64,000 bases of DNA from Agapetus fuscipes (GCA_951799405.1 OX637363.1:744001-808000), one strand, 5' to 3'; positions 19,828 through 30,284 are shown, numbered from the stretch's first letter. Notes: generated from the letters alone by a model not told the origin. Numbers and translations: made by a program.

Positions 19828-22728
19828 TTACGTAAGTGAAGGAGCTTGATTGAGGGAGTTAGGGGACAGAGTTGAAAAATATCTCAATTTATTGCGAAAG
19901 GTTGTTAATGAGTCATGGAAAATATCTAAATTTTTGAAATTTTGGTTATAGTCACGCTGTATTCTGAATAAAGTTGAGTGGTATCGGTAATTGGTATGAC
20001 AAATGGGTAGGTGAAATAAATTTTGCGAGCGGGTACGTCTGTTTGGTATAAGAAAAGATATGTTACATAATAAATCAGGGGAGTCAATTGTATTATTGCA
20101 TATTTTGTACAAAAGTAATTGATCAAAGTAGGTCCTTCTATCTTGTAGTGTGTTAATATTGAAAAATTCTATGGAAGATTTGTAGTCGGTGTGTTCAATG
20201 TATTGTCGTTTCTCTAAATATTTAACAAAAATCTTTTGAATATTTTCAATACGGTTAGTGTGAACTTTGTAGTGCGGATTCCATATTGGAGTACAAAATT
20301 CTAAATGAGGGCGTATATGTGAAAGGTATAGTGTTTTTAAAGTGTTGATATTATTAAATTGTTTACCGGTGCGGATGATAAAACCCAACATTCGGTAAGC
20401 TTTGGAGGTAATTGAGTCAATATGCTTGTCATACGTCAATTTGGAATCTAATAAAACTCCCAGATCTCTCACACTATCAACTTTTTTCAATAACAAACCA
20501 TTTATGGAATAAGAGTGTGTTATAAGGGTGTTTTTGCGAGAAAATGTTAAAAGAGCACATTTGGACACATTGATGTCGATTTTATTTTTATAGCAATACA
20601 CACTTAGTCTATTGATGTCATTTTGTAAATTAATGCAGTCATTTATATTGTTAATTGTTGCGTAAATTTTCATGTCATCAGCGAAACCTGAAAAGTGTGA
20701 GGATTGGAAGCAAAATTGTATGTCATATATGTAAATATTAAAAAGAATGGGACCTAGGTGTGAGCCCTGGGGTACACCCGACGGGACACGAGTGAAATTG
20801 GACTTACAGCCGCCCACAACCACTGCCTGTTGTCTGTTTTTTACATAGGAAATAAACCATCGGAGTAGGTCACCATGGATTCCTACACTGTACAGCTTGT
20901 TAATAAGAATACTATGGTCTACCCTATCGAACGCCTTTGAAAAATCCGTGTATACAGCATCAACTTGCAAGCGATCACCTAATCTATGCGAGACATATTC
21001 TGTGAAGTTAAGCAAGTTAGTGAGAACTGAGCGTTTTTTCAAAAATCCATGTTGGTGATTGCTAATATAGGGGGAGATTGTTGGGTAGATGTGATCTAGT
21101 ACAATTTTTTCAAATAATTTGCTAAATACAGACAGGATGGAAATGGGGCGATAATTTTCGATGTTATTTTTTGATTTAGATTTATGAATGGGTGTTATTA
21201 AGGCATCTTTAAATTTCGTTGGGAATTTACCATTATCCATTGATTTATTAAAAAGAATTGAGAATGGTTCACTCAGCTGGTCAGCACATTGAAACACAAA
21301 GTATGGACTAATCTCGTCATTACCGAATCCTTTGTTTTTATCTATTTGTTTTAAGTATTTATTTGCTTCAGATTGAGTTATTCGGATGTGACCTATGTTA
21401 TTAACAAACGAATCAGAAAAAAGGTCATTGTATGGATGGGAGTTGTCATGATTATTTGATGAGTCGTTAAAAGCTGAGTTAAAGTAGTCGGAGAAGAGTG
21501 AACAAATGTCTTCATTTCCGTGGCATATTTTATTACGATAGTGCATGGTTTGCGGAATATTATATGATTTGGTTTTATTTTTAATGTATGTAAAGAAATG
21601 TTTCGGGTTCGTTTGTATATTATTTTCGATTACTTGTATATAACTAGTGTAGCATTGATGTTGAAGTAATTTTTGTCGGGACCGAAGTAAGGAGAATGCC
21701 GAGAAGTCACAAGGATTTTGGAAGCGTTTCCATTTATTATGATATTTATGTTTTTCTTTGATAACTTTTATGAGTGCAGGGCTATACCATATGGGGTAGT
21801 TTGAGCGGTTTAATAACTTTCGAGGGATGTGAAGACTTATAGTGGTGCGTAATATATTATAAAATTCATCGACTGCAATGTCAATGTCATCATAATTTCT
21901 GAGGTGATTCCAATTTACTTCCGAGAGATGCATATTTATTAAATCATAATTAGCTTTTTTGTATAGAATAATTTCTTTCGCGCCAGTTGGTAGCATTTTC
22001 ATTTGTTGAATTGGTAAATGAATATGAAGTGTTGGATGATGCGAGTCCTCTTCCACAAGCGGGGAGTCGGAGCGCGTAATTATACAGTCCGAGTTACTTA
22101 ATACTAGATCCAAAATACGTTGATTCGAATTTTGTATACAATTATATTGGTTAAGATTAATGTACGACATTGTGTCTAATAGATTTAAGATATTTTGATC
22201 ATTATTTGAAATATGTGGTTGTAAGATATTCGAATTGTGATTGGGTGTCCACTGAATATGTGGCATATTGAAGTCACCTAAAATCAAAATTATGTCTTCA
22301 GGGTACGTTTCATTTATGTGTCTTATTAAATCAAGAAAAGAACTCACCGCTGATGAGTAATATTTTCCTCTAGGTAAATAAACGCATATAATATGCACAG
22401 GGACATTGTTGGTTAGAGTTAATTTAGGTATTGAAATCCAGATGCATTCTATTTCGTAAATATGTTCATGTGCATATGCGTGGAAATCTTTATCCAGTAT
22501 CAACATCACACCACCTCCCATAGTTTTATTAGTGAGATCAAATGATCTATTTTTGCGAAAAACATCATATTTATTCACGGGTACAAGTTCACCGTCTGAA
22601 ATGGAATCAAGTAGCCATGTCTCAGTTATACCAATTATATTATATGTGTCATTAGTCAGAATATTTTGGTAAAAAGCGTTACATTTGGTTCGTAGGCCTC
22701 TACAGTTTTGATAAAGGATAGATATCAT
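19828..22728 (-). CDS. LINE-1 ORF2: endonuclease-reverse transcriptase
   Basis: 966 residues, open throughout. The APE-type endonuclease is at ~1-240: YQNCRGLR at 6, catalytic Glu in TETWL at ~36, GDFNMPHIQW at ~151 (Asp, Asn) and DSHHPTLH at ~228. Reverse transcriptase at ~500-760: NYRPISILS at 525, YTDFSKAFDRVDH at 593 (first catalytic Asp), SGVPQGSHLGP at 650 and GFADDMKIY at 681 (catalytic Asp pair). The C-terminus has RPHLEFCTPIW and a final LP-rich block. It nicks target DNA and primes reverse transcription of its own mRNA. The start ATG is part of an ATGA overlap with the stop of a 123-codon frame upstream. All catalytic residues I can check are present. Confidence 0.93.
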   Translation of the reverse strand: MISILYQNCRGLRTKCNAFYQNILTNDTYNIIGITETWLLDSISDGELVPVNKYDVFRKNRSFDLTNKTMGGGVMLILDKDFHAYAHEHIYEIECIWISIPKLTLTNNVPVHIICVYLPRGKYYSSAVSSFLDLIRHINETYPEDIILILGDFNMPHIQWTPNHNSNILQPHISNNDQNILNLLDTMSYINLNQYNCIQNSNQRILDLVLSNSDCIITRSDSPLVEEDSHHPTLHIHLPIQQMKMLPTGAKEIILYKKANYDLINMHLSEVNWNHLRNYDDIDIAVDEFYNILRTTISLHIPRKLLNRSNYPIWYSPALIKVIKEKHKYHNKWKRFQNPCDFSAFSLLRSRQKLLQHQCYTSYIQVIENNIQTNPKHFFTYIKNKTKSYNIPQTMHYRNKICHGNEDICSLFSDYFNSAFNDSSNNHDNSHPYNDLFSDSFVNNIGHIRITQSEANKYLKQIDKNKGFGNDEISPYFVFQCADQLSEPFSILFNKSMDNGKFPTKFKDALITPIHKSKSKNNIENYRPISILSVFSKLFEKIVLDHIYPTISPYISNHQHGFLKKRSVLTNLLNFTEYVSHRLGDRLQVDAVYTDFSKAFDRVDHSILINKLYSVGIHGDLLRWFISYVKNRQQAVVVGGCKSNFTRVPSGVPQGSHLGPILFNIYIYDIQFCFQSSHFSGFADDMKIYATINNINDCINLQNDINRLSVYCYKNKIDINVSKCALLTFSRKNTLITHSYSINGLLLKKVDSVRDLGVLLDSKLTYDKHIDSITSKAYRMLGFIIRTGKQFNNINTLKTLYLSHIRPHLEFCTPIWNPHYKVHTNRIENIQKIFVKYLEKRQYIEHTDYKSSIEFFNINTLQDRRTYFDQLLLYKICNNTIDSPDLLCNISFLIPNRRTRSQNLFHLPICHTNYRYHSTLFRIQRDYNQNFKNLDIFHDSLTTFRNKLRYFSTLSPNSLNQAPSLT

Positions 22729-22999
22729 TTTGTGTTTTTTACGGTGAAAAATGGCTTCGGTAGAAAAATAGAAAATAATGAAAATAAGTAAAAAGTAATA
22801 GAGGAATAATAAAGCAAATGAGTAAGCAATAGGTATGAAAGATCTGAGAGGTATCTATATGTACGTAGTGATTTAACAGTGACGTGACTATAGATTGAGA
22901 CATTTATGTTGAGTACAATGGAGATATTTTCCGAGTATTTGTAGGAATGGGAGGATGTATGGTGAAAGAAATGTGTGGTAGAGATGAGGTTGAGGAAAG

Positions 23000-23989
23000 T
23001 CATGTGATTTTCTTGGTTATATCCTCTTCTGTTTGAATAATTAATGCAGGAGAAGTATTGTTTTTCCGAACCCATATCCGACAATTTCTCGTCCATACAT
23101 ATAAAAAAGATTTTTCCTTTACAGCCTCACGTGTCTTTCGTAATAATGCTTTATTCCTTGGAGTGAGATGTTCATTGATAAATATTTGTTTGGGATCACC
23201 AGAGAGCCCAATATCATTTGATCTAAGGCCTTTGATTTTTCGAATGGATGTCAATATCGTATTTCTTAGGTTATTGTTTCTAAATTTGACTATGATGGGT
23301 TTAGGCCGAGAGTTGTTTGCTGAAGGTATCCTGGAGGCATATATTATATCATCGTCTTTGAGATTAGTTTTCAATTGTTCGGCAATGTTTTTTATAATGT
23401 TAATTGGTGATTCATTATTTTTTTCAGGTATGCCGAAAATTTCTAGATTATCTCTTCTGGAAAATTGATCCATGGTGTTTAAGGTGTTTTCCAAGTCACT
23501 TATTCTTGTTTCAGCCTGTGAAATATTGTTACGTAGTTCTTCATTTTGCTTAGTTATAATTTTGAGTGACTGCAGAAGATTTACATTCTGCTGTATTAAT
23601 TCCTCATGTTTGTTTTTGTATTCCAGTATAAGACTTGATAGTTGTTCGATCTTGGCATCATTTTCAGAAAATTTTCCATTTAGGAATGCGAAAAGGTCAT
23701 CTCTGCCAATAATCAAATTAGTGTTTCCTTCTTTATCGACATATTTATTCTTGTCTAAGACGCAAACCTCTTCTTTGTTTTGAAGTTTTTCTGTAATTTC
23801 ACTAGATGGTTCTCTACTCTTTGACAACTTGCAAACTTGACATCTATAATTATTTCGGTTTAGTTTACTCAGTTTGCGAAAATTGCTCTCTTTAATACTT
23901 TCGCAGTTAAAATGATATATTTGTTTACATGAGGTACAAACTATGTCGTCTGCCTCGTGTATTGTCTTTTTGCAGGAATAACAATTCAT
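23000..23989 (-). CDS. LINE-1 ORF1: PHD finger, coiled coil, FP-like RNA-binding domain
   Basis: 329 residues. Residues 1-55 have the Cys/His spacing of a PHD-type zinc finger (CYSCKK, CTSCKQIYHFNC, CQVC). Residues ~110-175 are heptad-rich (coiled coil, probable trimerisation). Then FSRRDNLEIFGIPE at ~178 and VKFRNNNLRNTIL begin a domain like the L1 ORF1 RNA-binding region and the baculovirus FP-type fold found in many insect retrotransposon ORF1 proteins. It should coat the element RNA. It ends 271 bp before ORF2, in a different frame. Confidence 0.88.
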   Translation of the reverse strand: MNCYSCKKTIHEADDIVCTSCKQIYHFNCESIKESNFRKLSKLNRNNYRCQVCKLSKSREPSSEITEKLQNKEEVCVLDKNKYVDKEGNTNLIIGRDDLFAFLNGKFSENDAKIEQLSSLILEYKNKHEELIQQNVNLLQSLKIITKQNEELRNNISQAETRISDLENTLNTMDQFSRRDNLEIFGIPEKNNESPINIIKNIAEQLKTNLKDDDIIYASRIPSANNSRPKPIIVKFRNNNLRNTILTSIRKIKGLRSNDIGLSGDPKQIFINEHLTPRNKALLRKTREAVKEKSFLYVWTRNCRIWVRKNNTSPALIIQTEEDITKKIT

Positions 23990-24407
23990 TTTGATATGTC
24001 AGTGTTTGACAGGTAGGTTAGTTTTTTGTCCTTTAAATAATATATTTATTGGTTAAATCTCTCTGTTTACAATTTATTAGCACAAAGAATTAGCAATAAT
24101 GTTGATTTCAATACTAATTGAGAGTTATATGTGCAAATATTTGTATCTTAGTATATCTTTAAAATGACAATACCTTCGTGTGTGCAAAACTTAAAAAACT
24201 TCGTGGCTATATCAAGCTATTTTGTTTGCAAAAAGTATCAAATTCACTACTCAGGTTGCTCAGGTTGTCGCAAACTCACACTTGTGCTATTTATATCAAT
24301 TTAGGTGGGTTTACACTATTAAAATTATTTTTTAAACTGGAGCGATAATAATAAACTGCTCAGCGATAGCTGTCACTTTGACATATATAAAACAAACAAT
24401 AAAAAAA

Positions 24408-24566
24408 AGTTGCAGGGCTTATGTTTATTTGAGATTGGATTTTTATATTGAAGGTCCACATGCGGCATGCGTGAGCGTGAAATTATGCGTGTCTGCTTGT
24501 GGGAATACATTTAATATGAATCTCAAATGATACATATCTTTGCAGCCTAGATTTAGATTAGACTTT
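24408..24566 (+). repeat. R element, right half (split by LINE-1)
   Basis: Continues the R copy left at 19486: AGTTGCAGGGCTTATG to GCAGCCTAGATTTAGATTAG. Confidence 0.9.
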
Positions 24567-24571
24567 CATCC

Positions 24572-24893
24572 ATATAGATTGGGTTTTATATTATAGGTTC
24601 AAATGGGGCGTGTTTTACCGCGAACTTAAGCGTGTCTGTAACTGTAACTGTAACTCTGTCACCATTCCGCTATGGGTGGCCAGAGCCTCTGCAGAGCTGC
24701 CTCCATTTTTTCCTATCCTTACATACCTCTTTCAATTCATTCATATCCATCACCTTTTTCATGCATTTTCTTCTTTTACGCTCACTTTCTATATCCCATT
24801 CTTTCACAATATCGGGTGAAAGTGTCTGCTTGTTGGAATACATTTAATATAAATCTTTAATGTTATGTATCTTTGCAACTTAGATAAAAGTTT
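24572..24893 (+). repeat. R element split by RTE-B
   Basis: ATATAGATTGGGTTTTATAT to CTTTGCAACTTAGATAAAAG with 183 bp of RTE-B inserted; the target duplication is GTGTCTG (24632-24638 and 24822-24828). Confidence 0.85.
24639..24821 (-). mobile_element. RTE-B LINE 3' end inserted in R
   Basis: (TAACTG)n tail, CTCTGTCACCATTCCGCTAT, GGCCAGAGCCTCTGCAGAG, then the reverse complement of the C-terminal codons. A 7-bp target duplication, GTGTCTG, bounds it. Confidence 0.85.
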
Positions 24894-24894
24894 A

Positions 24895-25340
24895 CAGATT
24901 GCCTATCACTTCTTGCTGTACAACTTTGCAAAATCGTATCAAGTTAAAATTAAACTTCTTATTATAAGCATTGTAAGAGTCTTTCGTCGCTTTATTAACT
25001 TGGCAAAAAAAAACCTCTAGAAAGGAAAAATAAGAGACAGAACTTCCTGAAAAAATATCCATTGTCGTTTTATTCCTTTGTTGGGCGCCAATTCCTCCTA
25101 CAGAGGCGTTTTCTTTGAGGGAGAAATCTTTATCCAATTTCGCTCCAGCCCTTATGAAAATCGAATCAAGGGACTTGTTAGAAAAAAATATATAAATAAA
25201 CACACACGAATGTGATCCTCGAGAAGTGAAGAGATAAGAGCTACATTTGCGCGCGCGCTTTTCAAGTGAGTTATGACTTTTATAAGCGAGGTATTGCTCA
25301 CTTCCTGCCAATATATATCTCAACTCCTTCTTATTCCTTG
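24895..25340. other. Unrecognised stretch
   Basis: A 162-codon minus-strand frame spans 24892-25380, but its first residues come from R and no family is recognisable. I treat the region as non-coding with low certainty. Confidence 0.3.
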
Positions 25341-25344
25341 TTCC

Positions 25345-25875
25345 GTGGCTTATAGGTTGGGTATGAGGCTGACCACCCATACTGTGAGAAATGGTTCACT
25401 TTGCCAATGTCACCCTGTGTCAGGGAAGGTCGTGCAAAAGTTGTACAGGGTTTATGTTCATTTGAGGTTTAGCTTTTATTTGTAAGTACAAGTACACATT
25501 CAGCATTTCGCTCCCCTAGTTCTTGTTTGCCGTATAGACCAATTTCGTCAAATATGACTTTTTAATGCAGTTGTCTTAAGAATCAAATTCTACACAATCT
25601 GAGCTAAAGGAACGAAAAACGTAAATCTCGATAGTGTGAGAGTTGTTTGAAATATTTTTTAAATCAATTTCCTGTTTTCATAAGACACATTGGTCCAGTA
25701 CACATGCAAACATTGCTCATGTAAGATTAGCTTAATGGTCTATACGGCAAACAAGAACTAAAGAAACGATTTGTAAGTGTGAACTACACGTGTTTGTTTG
25801 TGGGTATGCATTTTATATGAGCCCTAAATGTTAATATATCTTTACAACTTAGATTATAGATTATATTATAGACTC
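25345..25875 (+). repeat. R element split by the M1 MITE
   Basis: 25345-25508 and 25769-25875 form one R copy of the (TTATAGA)n subfamily. M1 interrupts it with an ATTT duplication. Confidence 0.85.
25509..25768. mobile_element. M1 MITE (260 bp)
   Basis: Inverted ends CGCTCCCCTAGTTCTTGTTT and AAACAAGAACTAAAGAAACG; ATTT at 25505-25508 and 25769-25772. Internal sequence (CACAATCTGAGCTAAAGGAA, CAGTACACATGCAAAC) is the reverse complement of the 4.4-kb copy. Confidence 0.85.
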
Positions 25876-25961
25876 GAATTGTGCAAGCTCGTGTTTGTTT
25901 TATTTGAAAGATATAACTTCAGATAATGGAAGCATTCGTTGCTTTACACCTTACTATAATC

Positions 25962-26217
25962 TATAATCCATAATCTAAGTTGCAAGGATATATTAACATT
26001 TAAAGCTCTCAAATGCATGCCCACAAACAAACACGTGTAGTTTGCTCTTACAAAAGCTGAATGTGTACAAATAAAATCCAAACCTCAAAGGAACATAAGC
26101 CCTACAACATTTGCCGACCTTCCCTAGAACAGGCTTGACATCGGCAAAGTGAACCATTTTTCACAGCATGAGTGGTCAGCTTCATACCAACCTATAATTC
26201 AAGTAATTTCTATTATT
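25962..26217 (-). repeat. R element
   Basis: (ATAATCT)n, CAAGGATATATTAACATT to CAGCATGAGTGGTCAGCTTC, ATACCAACCTATAATTCAAG. Nothing recognised in 26217-26600. Confidence 0.8.
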
Positions 26218-26604
26218 GAAAAGCAAAGCAGGGAAATATTTATCGTGAAATGTTTTTGCCTCTACCTAGGGCACGCGACTGTTTTAAAGACGTTTTTTTC
26301 ACTGTTCCTAGCCCAAAATAGCTTCAGACATAACGGTTTACAGTCAAAACACTCCAAGTCCAAAAACGATAAAAACGGACGACACTTTGTTCGTCTCCAA
26401 GGAAAACACCAGACCTCTGTGAATTTACGGTTAGGCCAACACGGCCCAGGCGACTAATAAAAAGTAACAAAAGGAAAAGAAAAAAAAACAGGCTAACCAA
26501 ATGTTTTGGGACCCAAAAATAAATGTAGGCCCAGTTTTGCGTTTCCAATGTAGGTACTTTTGCGGTGAAAAGTTTTGTTTTGAAAAAAAAAATAAACAAG
26601 ATTA

Positions 26605-26680
26605 GTCCTCGACTTATAGGTTGGCATGAGACTGATCACCTCATACCAACTCATCATAACAAAACCTATAAGTCAAGCGA
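26605..26680. repeat. Two R head fragments facing each other
   Basis: CGACTTATAGGTTGGCATGAG (+) at 26608 and ATACCAACTC...CCTATAAGTCAAG (-) up to 26679; the R bodies are gone and a LINE relic follows directly. Confidence 0.5.
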
Positions 26681-27210
26681 TCCGATATGCGATCTATGCT
26701 GGCCAGCCCAAAAATCAGCTCAATAGGCTTCAATCGCTGCAGAGCGCCGCAGCTAGACTCATATATGGGGCTGCAAAGTCCTGCCACATCACTCCTCACC
26801 TTCAAGCTCTGCATTGGCTGAAAATCCCTGAGAGGATCACTTTTAAAGTCGGCTTGCTCACCTTTAAAGCACTGCGTGGGAGTGCTCCAGGTTACCTGAT
26901 GGAGCTGGTGTCTCCAGCTACTACAACCTCGCGCGGACAAACACTGACGTCAGCTGCATCAAGAAGCAGCTGCCTGGACATCCCTGCAAGAAGGCCCCGC
27001 ACTGTTTTTGGAGACAGGGCATTCAAGGCGGCCGCTCCAATGACTTGGAATGCTATTCCCGCCTCACTGAGGGAACTGGATATGGAGAGACTATTGAAAA
27101 GACGTCTCAAGACTCACTTCTTCGTCCAATCATATGGACAAGCACCTTTATAGTGACACACTGTCATAAAAGGCGCTATACAAATTTTGTATTTTTTGTT
27201 GTTGTTGTAA
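26680..27210 (+). pseudogene. CR1/L2-like LINE C-terminus
   Basis: A frame ending at 27153 reads LQSLQSAAARLIYG, HITPHLQALHWLKIPERI, FKVGLLTFKALRGSAPGYL, FGDRAFKAAAPMTWNAIP and LKTHFFVQSYG. This is the classic C-terminal domain of CR1/L2/Rex-type reverse transcriptases. It is followed by AAAGGCGCTATACAAATTT and a (TTG)n tail, so the true 3' end is present and the 5' end is truncated. Confidence 0.8.
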
Positions 27211-27211
27211 G

Positions 27212-27515
27212 AAACCCTGTGCGGGAGACTCCCTAGATTCTAGAGACTCTAGGGGTCTATGACAATTGTTGTAGTGCCATAGAGGTGTACGAGCTTGGTC
27301 GTCGCTACAAAGCGCCAATACTCAAGCAAGACCCAGTTGCTGTAAGGCTGGATGGACCTTTGGTGACCGGTCTTTGTTAAAGGTTTATGAATTTTTCAAC
27401 CCAGCGAAGAGCAAATTTCAAAATATAAATGGTATATCTTTTGTGCTCCCCCGGGATTTGAACCCACAACCTTCCCATTCAGAGTTCGCAGGGCTACCAC
27501 TGACCTACGGAAAGA
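27212..27515 (-). mobile_element. T-V SINE
   Basis: The V tail (AACCCTGTGCGGGAGACTCC, TCTAGGGGTCTATGACA) then the T body and head up to ACCACTGACCTACGG on the minus strand. B box region is GGGATTTGAACCC. Confidence 0.75.
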
Positions 27516-27604
27516 AAATTATTATTATTATTAAGCATTTATTTTCTTTCCTCATTTTTCTTCACCCCTAAAATAACACATCGCGTAATTCCCAGTCATA
27601 TACA

Positions 27605-27682
27605 AGATCTCACGACCTTCTAATTGCGAGTCAGACGAGTCAGCGAGTCAGTAAGCTTTAACCACTAGACTGCGGACCAAAA
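27605..27682 (-). repeat. T-like tRNA head remnant
   Basis: GACCTTCTAATTGCGAGTC and TAACCACTAGACTGCGGACC. Nothing recognised in 27682-28005. Confidence 0.45.
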
Positions 27683-28006
27683 AATAAAATGAATATCATA
27701 AAAGAATGTTCAATAATCGTCTGCAGCAGGTATTACATGCATAATCTAAATTTGGGCAGTAAATCATTTTGCAGGGGCGCTTCACCTTTCTAGACAATAA
27801 ATTACGGCCGATTATACGGAACTGCTTATTCTAAGTGGCCGGAATATATTTACGGACGGATCCGGGATTCGAAGGCCCCGGAGGAAAGGATGCAGGGCGG
27901 ATCTTGGATGTTTTACATTCTAGTACAGTAATGAAAGATACGCGCCCACTGCCCCGACACCAGGGGCGTGCTTCCCACACAGGCACATGCGCCTAACAGG
28001 TAGGCA

Positions 28007-28488
28007 ATAACGCAACGCTACACATATAGTGTAACTTCTTGCCTGCGTTATCCCCCATAGGGTGATTTGTGACCTATTTATTTTTATGGGTAACGGGGCC
28101 GGCCTCACACTAACCACTTTCAGTTGAAGTGGGGGTTTCCCAGCTCCCGCGGGGGGGCTGGTTCTCATTTCTTGTGAAGGCTGAGTAAACCTTTAGATCG
28201 AACCCTTGCTCTCGGCATGGAATGCAAGTATTCTACGAATTGAGCTATCGAACTTTTTTTACGAGCTTGGTCAACGCTACAAAGCGCCAATTCTCAAGCA
28301 AGACCCAGTTGCTGTAAGGCTGAATGGACCGTTGGTGACCGGTCATTGGTAAAGGTTTGTGAATTTTCAACCCAGTGAAGAACAAATTTGAAAATATAAA
28401 TGGTATGTTTTTTGTGCTCTGGGGGGATTCGAACCCACAACCTTCCATTCAGAGTCCGAAGTGTTACCACTGAACTACGGACCGGTTT
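28007..28488 (-). mobile_element. T-U dimeric SINE
   Basis: U (28007-28254) then T (28258-28488), minus strand. The junction ACTTTTTTTACGAGCTTGG is the reverse of the standard T-U joint. Confidence 0.8.
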
Positions 28489-28734
28489 TAAGAAAAAAAC
28501 GCATTTAAGCTTGATATTCAGATTTAAAATTCAAAATTTAAGTTCGATTGGAGCCATTGTTATCACTTCACTCAATTTCAAATGTGTCATTTTAAAGGAA
28601 TGGGAGGAAATATTTATTCTAAAATATATTTGCCTATACCCTATGCACGCGCCTGCCTGAGACACTCGCTTATGTATTTGAAACAGGGTTGCCGATTTTT
28701 AAGAACCTAATCCATTTTTCTATAAAGTTTAGAA

Positions 28735-28960
28735 TGTTGATGAAGGAGTGATGGGGTGAGAACTGATTTCTTTGTACAAGAAAAATGGGGTGCAATTGAA
28801 AGTGTGAAAAAGAAATTTATCAAGATGTTTATCGAGAGAATGAATGATGAAAGAATGACGAATAAAGTGTATCTTTCGTTGCAAGAATGAATGTATTTCG
28901 TGATGGAGAAAGACCAAGAAAAGTATAGTTGATGCAAATTCGAGATTTTAGGTTGGTATG
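28735..28960 (+). pseudogene. RTE-A C-terminal relic, diverged
   Basis: AGTGTGAAAAAGAAATTTAT, GAGAGAATGAATGATGAAAG and TTCGTGATGGAGAAAGACC align with RTE-A codons for ESVKVKIKRS..MERMNEERL..GRGRPRK, with many stops. It joins R at about 28953. 28490-28735 shows nothing recognisable. Confidence 0.6.
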
Positions 28961-29080
28961 AGGCTGACCACTCAAACTGTAAAAACTTGCTATCACTGTT
29001 CCTCTTTTGACTCTGTTTAAGAAAAGAATGGTAAGAGTTGCAGGGCTTAGTTAATTTGAAATCAAGGGTTATTTATATTA
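28953..29080 (+). repeat. R element, decayed
   Basis: TAGGTTGGTATGAGGCTGAC to GTTGCAGGGCTTAG with several indels. Confidence 0.65.
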
Positions 29081-29101
29081 TTTAATTTAAAAAAAAAAAA
29101 T

Positions 29102-29390
29102 TAAATTCCTTAACTTATAGGTTGGTATGAAGCTGACCAGCCATACTGTAAAAAATGGTTCACTATGCCAATGTCACCCTGAGCTTCTGTGTCACTTCTG
29201 TGACCTTCTGTGTCAGGGAAGGTCGGCAAAATTTGTAGGATTTATTTTCATTTGAGGTTTGGATTTTATTTGTAAGCACACATTCAGCGTTTGTAAGCGC
29301 GAACTACACGTGTTTGTTTGTGGGCATGCATGTGATATGAGCTTTAAATATTAATATATCTTTGTTACTTAGATTATAGATTAAAGAATT
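29102..29390 (+). repeat. R element
   Basis: TTCCTTAACTTATAGGTTGG to ACTTAGATTATAGATTAAAG. A short duplication (CTTCTGTGTCA twice) sits in the first hairpin. Confidence 0.8.
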
Positions 29391-29391
29391 G

Positions 29392-29470
29392 CACATGCTG
29401 CATGTATAAGCGCAAACAGACGTTTATATTTGTTTGTGAGTACCTATACATTAAACATAGTTTTAACTAT
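29392..29470 (+). repeat. R element 3' remnant
   Basis: GCACATGCTGCATGTATAAG keeps the CATG-type hairpin, followed by TTTGTTTGTGAG. 29470-29765 has chance frames only. Confidence 0.45.
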
Positions 29471-29767
29471 AAATAAATGTAAGTTACACTTATGTGAGCT
29501 GCTGATGTATTCTAATTTACATTTTGAAGATTCTTTGTGTATTCCATTCTCGAGCTTATGGATGCTTTGGGATTCTTTAAAATCATTTGGCACAACCCTA
29601 TTTCTAGCTTCCACAGCTATTCCCATCGCTCCTAAGGGACCCACCTTTTATGCTTCTCCTCGATTTGATTTGTACGCCCGTCTTGCGATTTGCTTTTCCT
29701 TTATATCTTACCAGAATTCCAAGTTCTTAAAATTAACGTGTTAACTCAACCAATACACGTATAAACT

Positions 29768-30070
29768 CAACAGTATACTCCGCAGTCTAGTGGTTAACAC
29801 TTCTGACTCGTAAATTGAAGGTTGTGGGTTCGAATCCCGGCGGAGCACCAAAAATATACATATTTATATTTTCAAATTCGCTCTTCGATGGGTTGAAAAA
29901 TTCATAAACCTTTACCAAAGACCGGTCATCAATAGTTCCATCCAGCCTTACAGCAACTGGGTCTTGTTTGAGAATTGGCGCTTTCTACAGCGACGACCAA
30001 GCTCGCAGAGGGTTTTTGAGGTGTGATTCACACAAAAAACAGCGCTCACCAAATAAATCATCCTAATTGA
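29768..30070 (+). mobile_element. T-SINE, full length
   Basis: CAGTCTAGTGGTTAACACTT head, GGTTCGAATCCCGGCGGAGC, body with AAGACCGGTCATC and the tail GTGTGATTCACAC, AACAGCGCTCACCAAATAAA, TCATCC. One of the cleaner copies. Confidence 0.85.
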
Positions 30071-30117
30071 TTTATTTATGTTTTTTAATTAAAAAAAAAA
30101 ACACTATTTTTTAAATT

Positions 30118-30212
30118 AAAACATTGTTTTATTTCACACACGATATTGATATATTTGAATTATAATTTTACAAACGTTTTCGACCTGTATGGTCATCTTC
30201 AGGTAGGATAAC
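30118..30212 (-). ncRNA. Hammerhead-like hairpin element, copy 2
   Basis: Minus strand reads CTGAAGA, one extra T, GACC-ATACA-GGTC, GAAA, then AACGTTTG. The stem sequence differs from copy 1 but pairs. The shared tail GTGAAATAAAACAATGTT follows ~45 nt downstream. Confidence 0.45.
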
Positions 30213-30284
30213 AATCATTATTATTATTATAAATCTAGACTAGCCGTAAAAAGGTGAAAAGATAGAAATAAAATAATAAAATGA

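Larger units (their letters stand above)
19487..24407 (-). mobile_element. Full-length two-ORF non-LTR retrotransposon (LINE-1)
   Basis: About 4,920 bp on the minus strand: 5' UTR (24407-23990), ORF1 (23989-23000), ORF2 (22728-19828), 3' UTR and an (AAATA)n tail at 19487-19508. It interrupts one R copy; AGTT is shared by both junctions (19483-19486, 24408-24411). Both ORFs are uninterrupted, which argues for recent activity. The endonuclease, RT and ORF1 type place it in the Jockey/CR1 group; I do not assign a clade. Confidence 0.9.

Noticed and set aside
23058..23783. Two long + strand frames opposite LINE-1 ORF1
   Set aside because: They are antisense shadows of the ORF1 coding sequence.
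24892..25380. 162-codon minus-strand frame
   Set aside because: Its start lies in an R element and no domain or family is visible.
29430..29744. 104-codon + frame
   Set aside because: Starts in an R remnant; no recognisable domain and no splice context.
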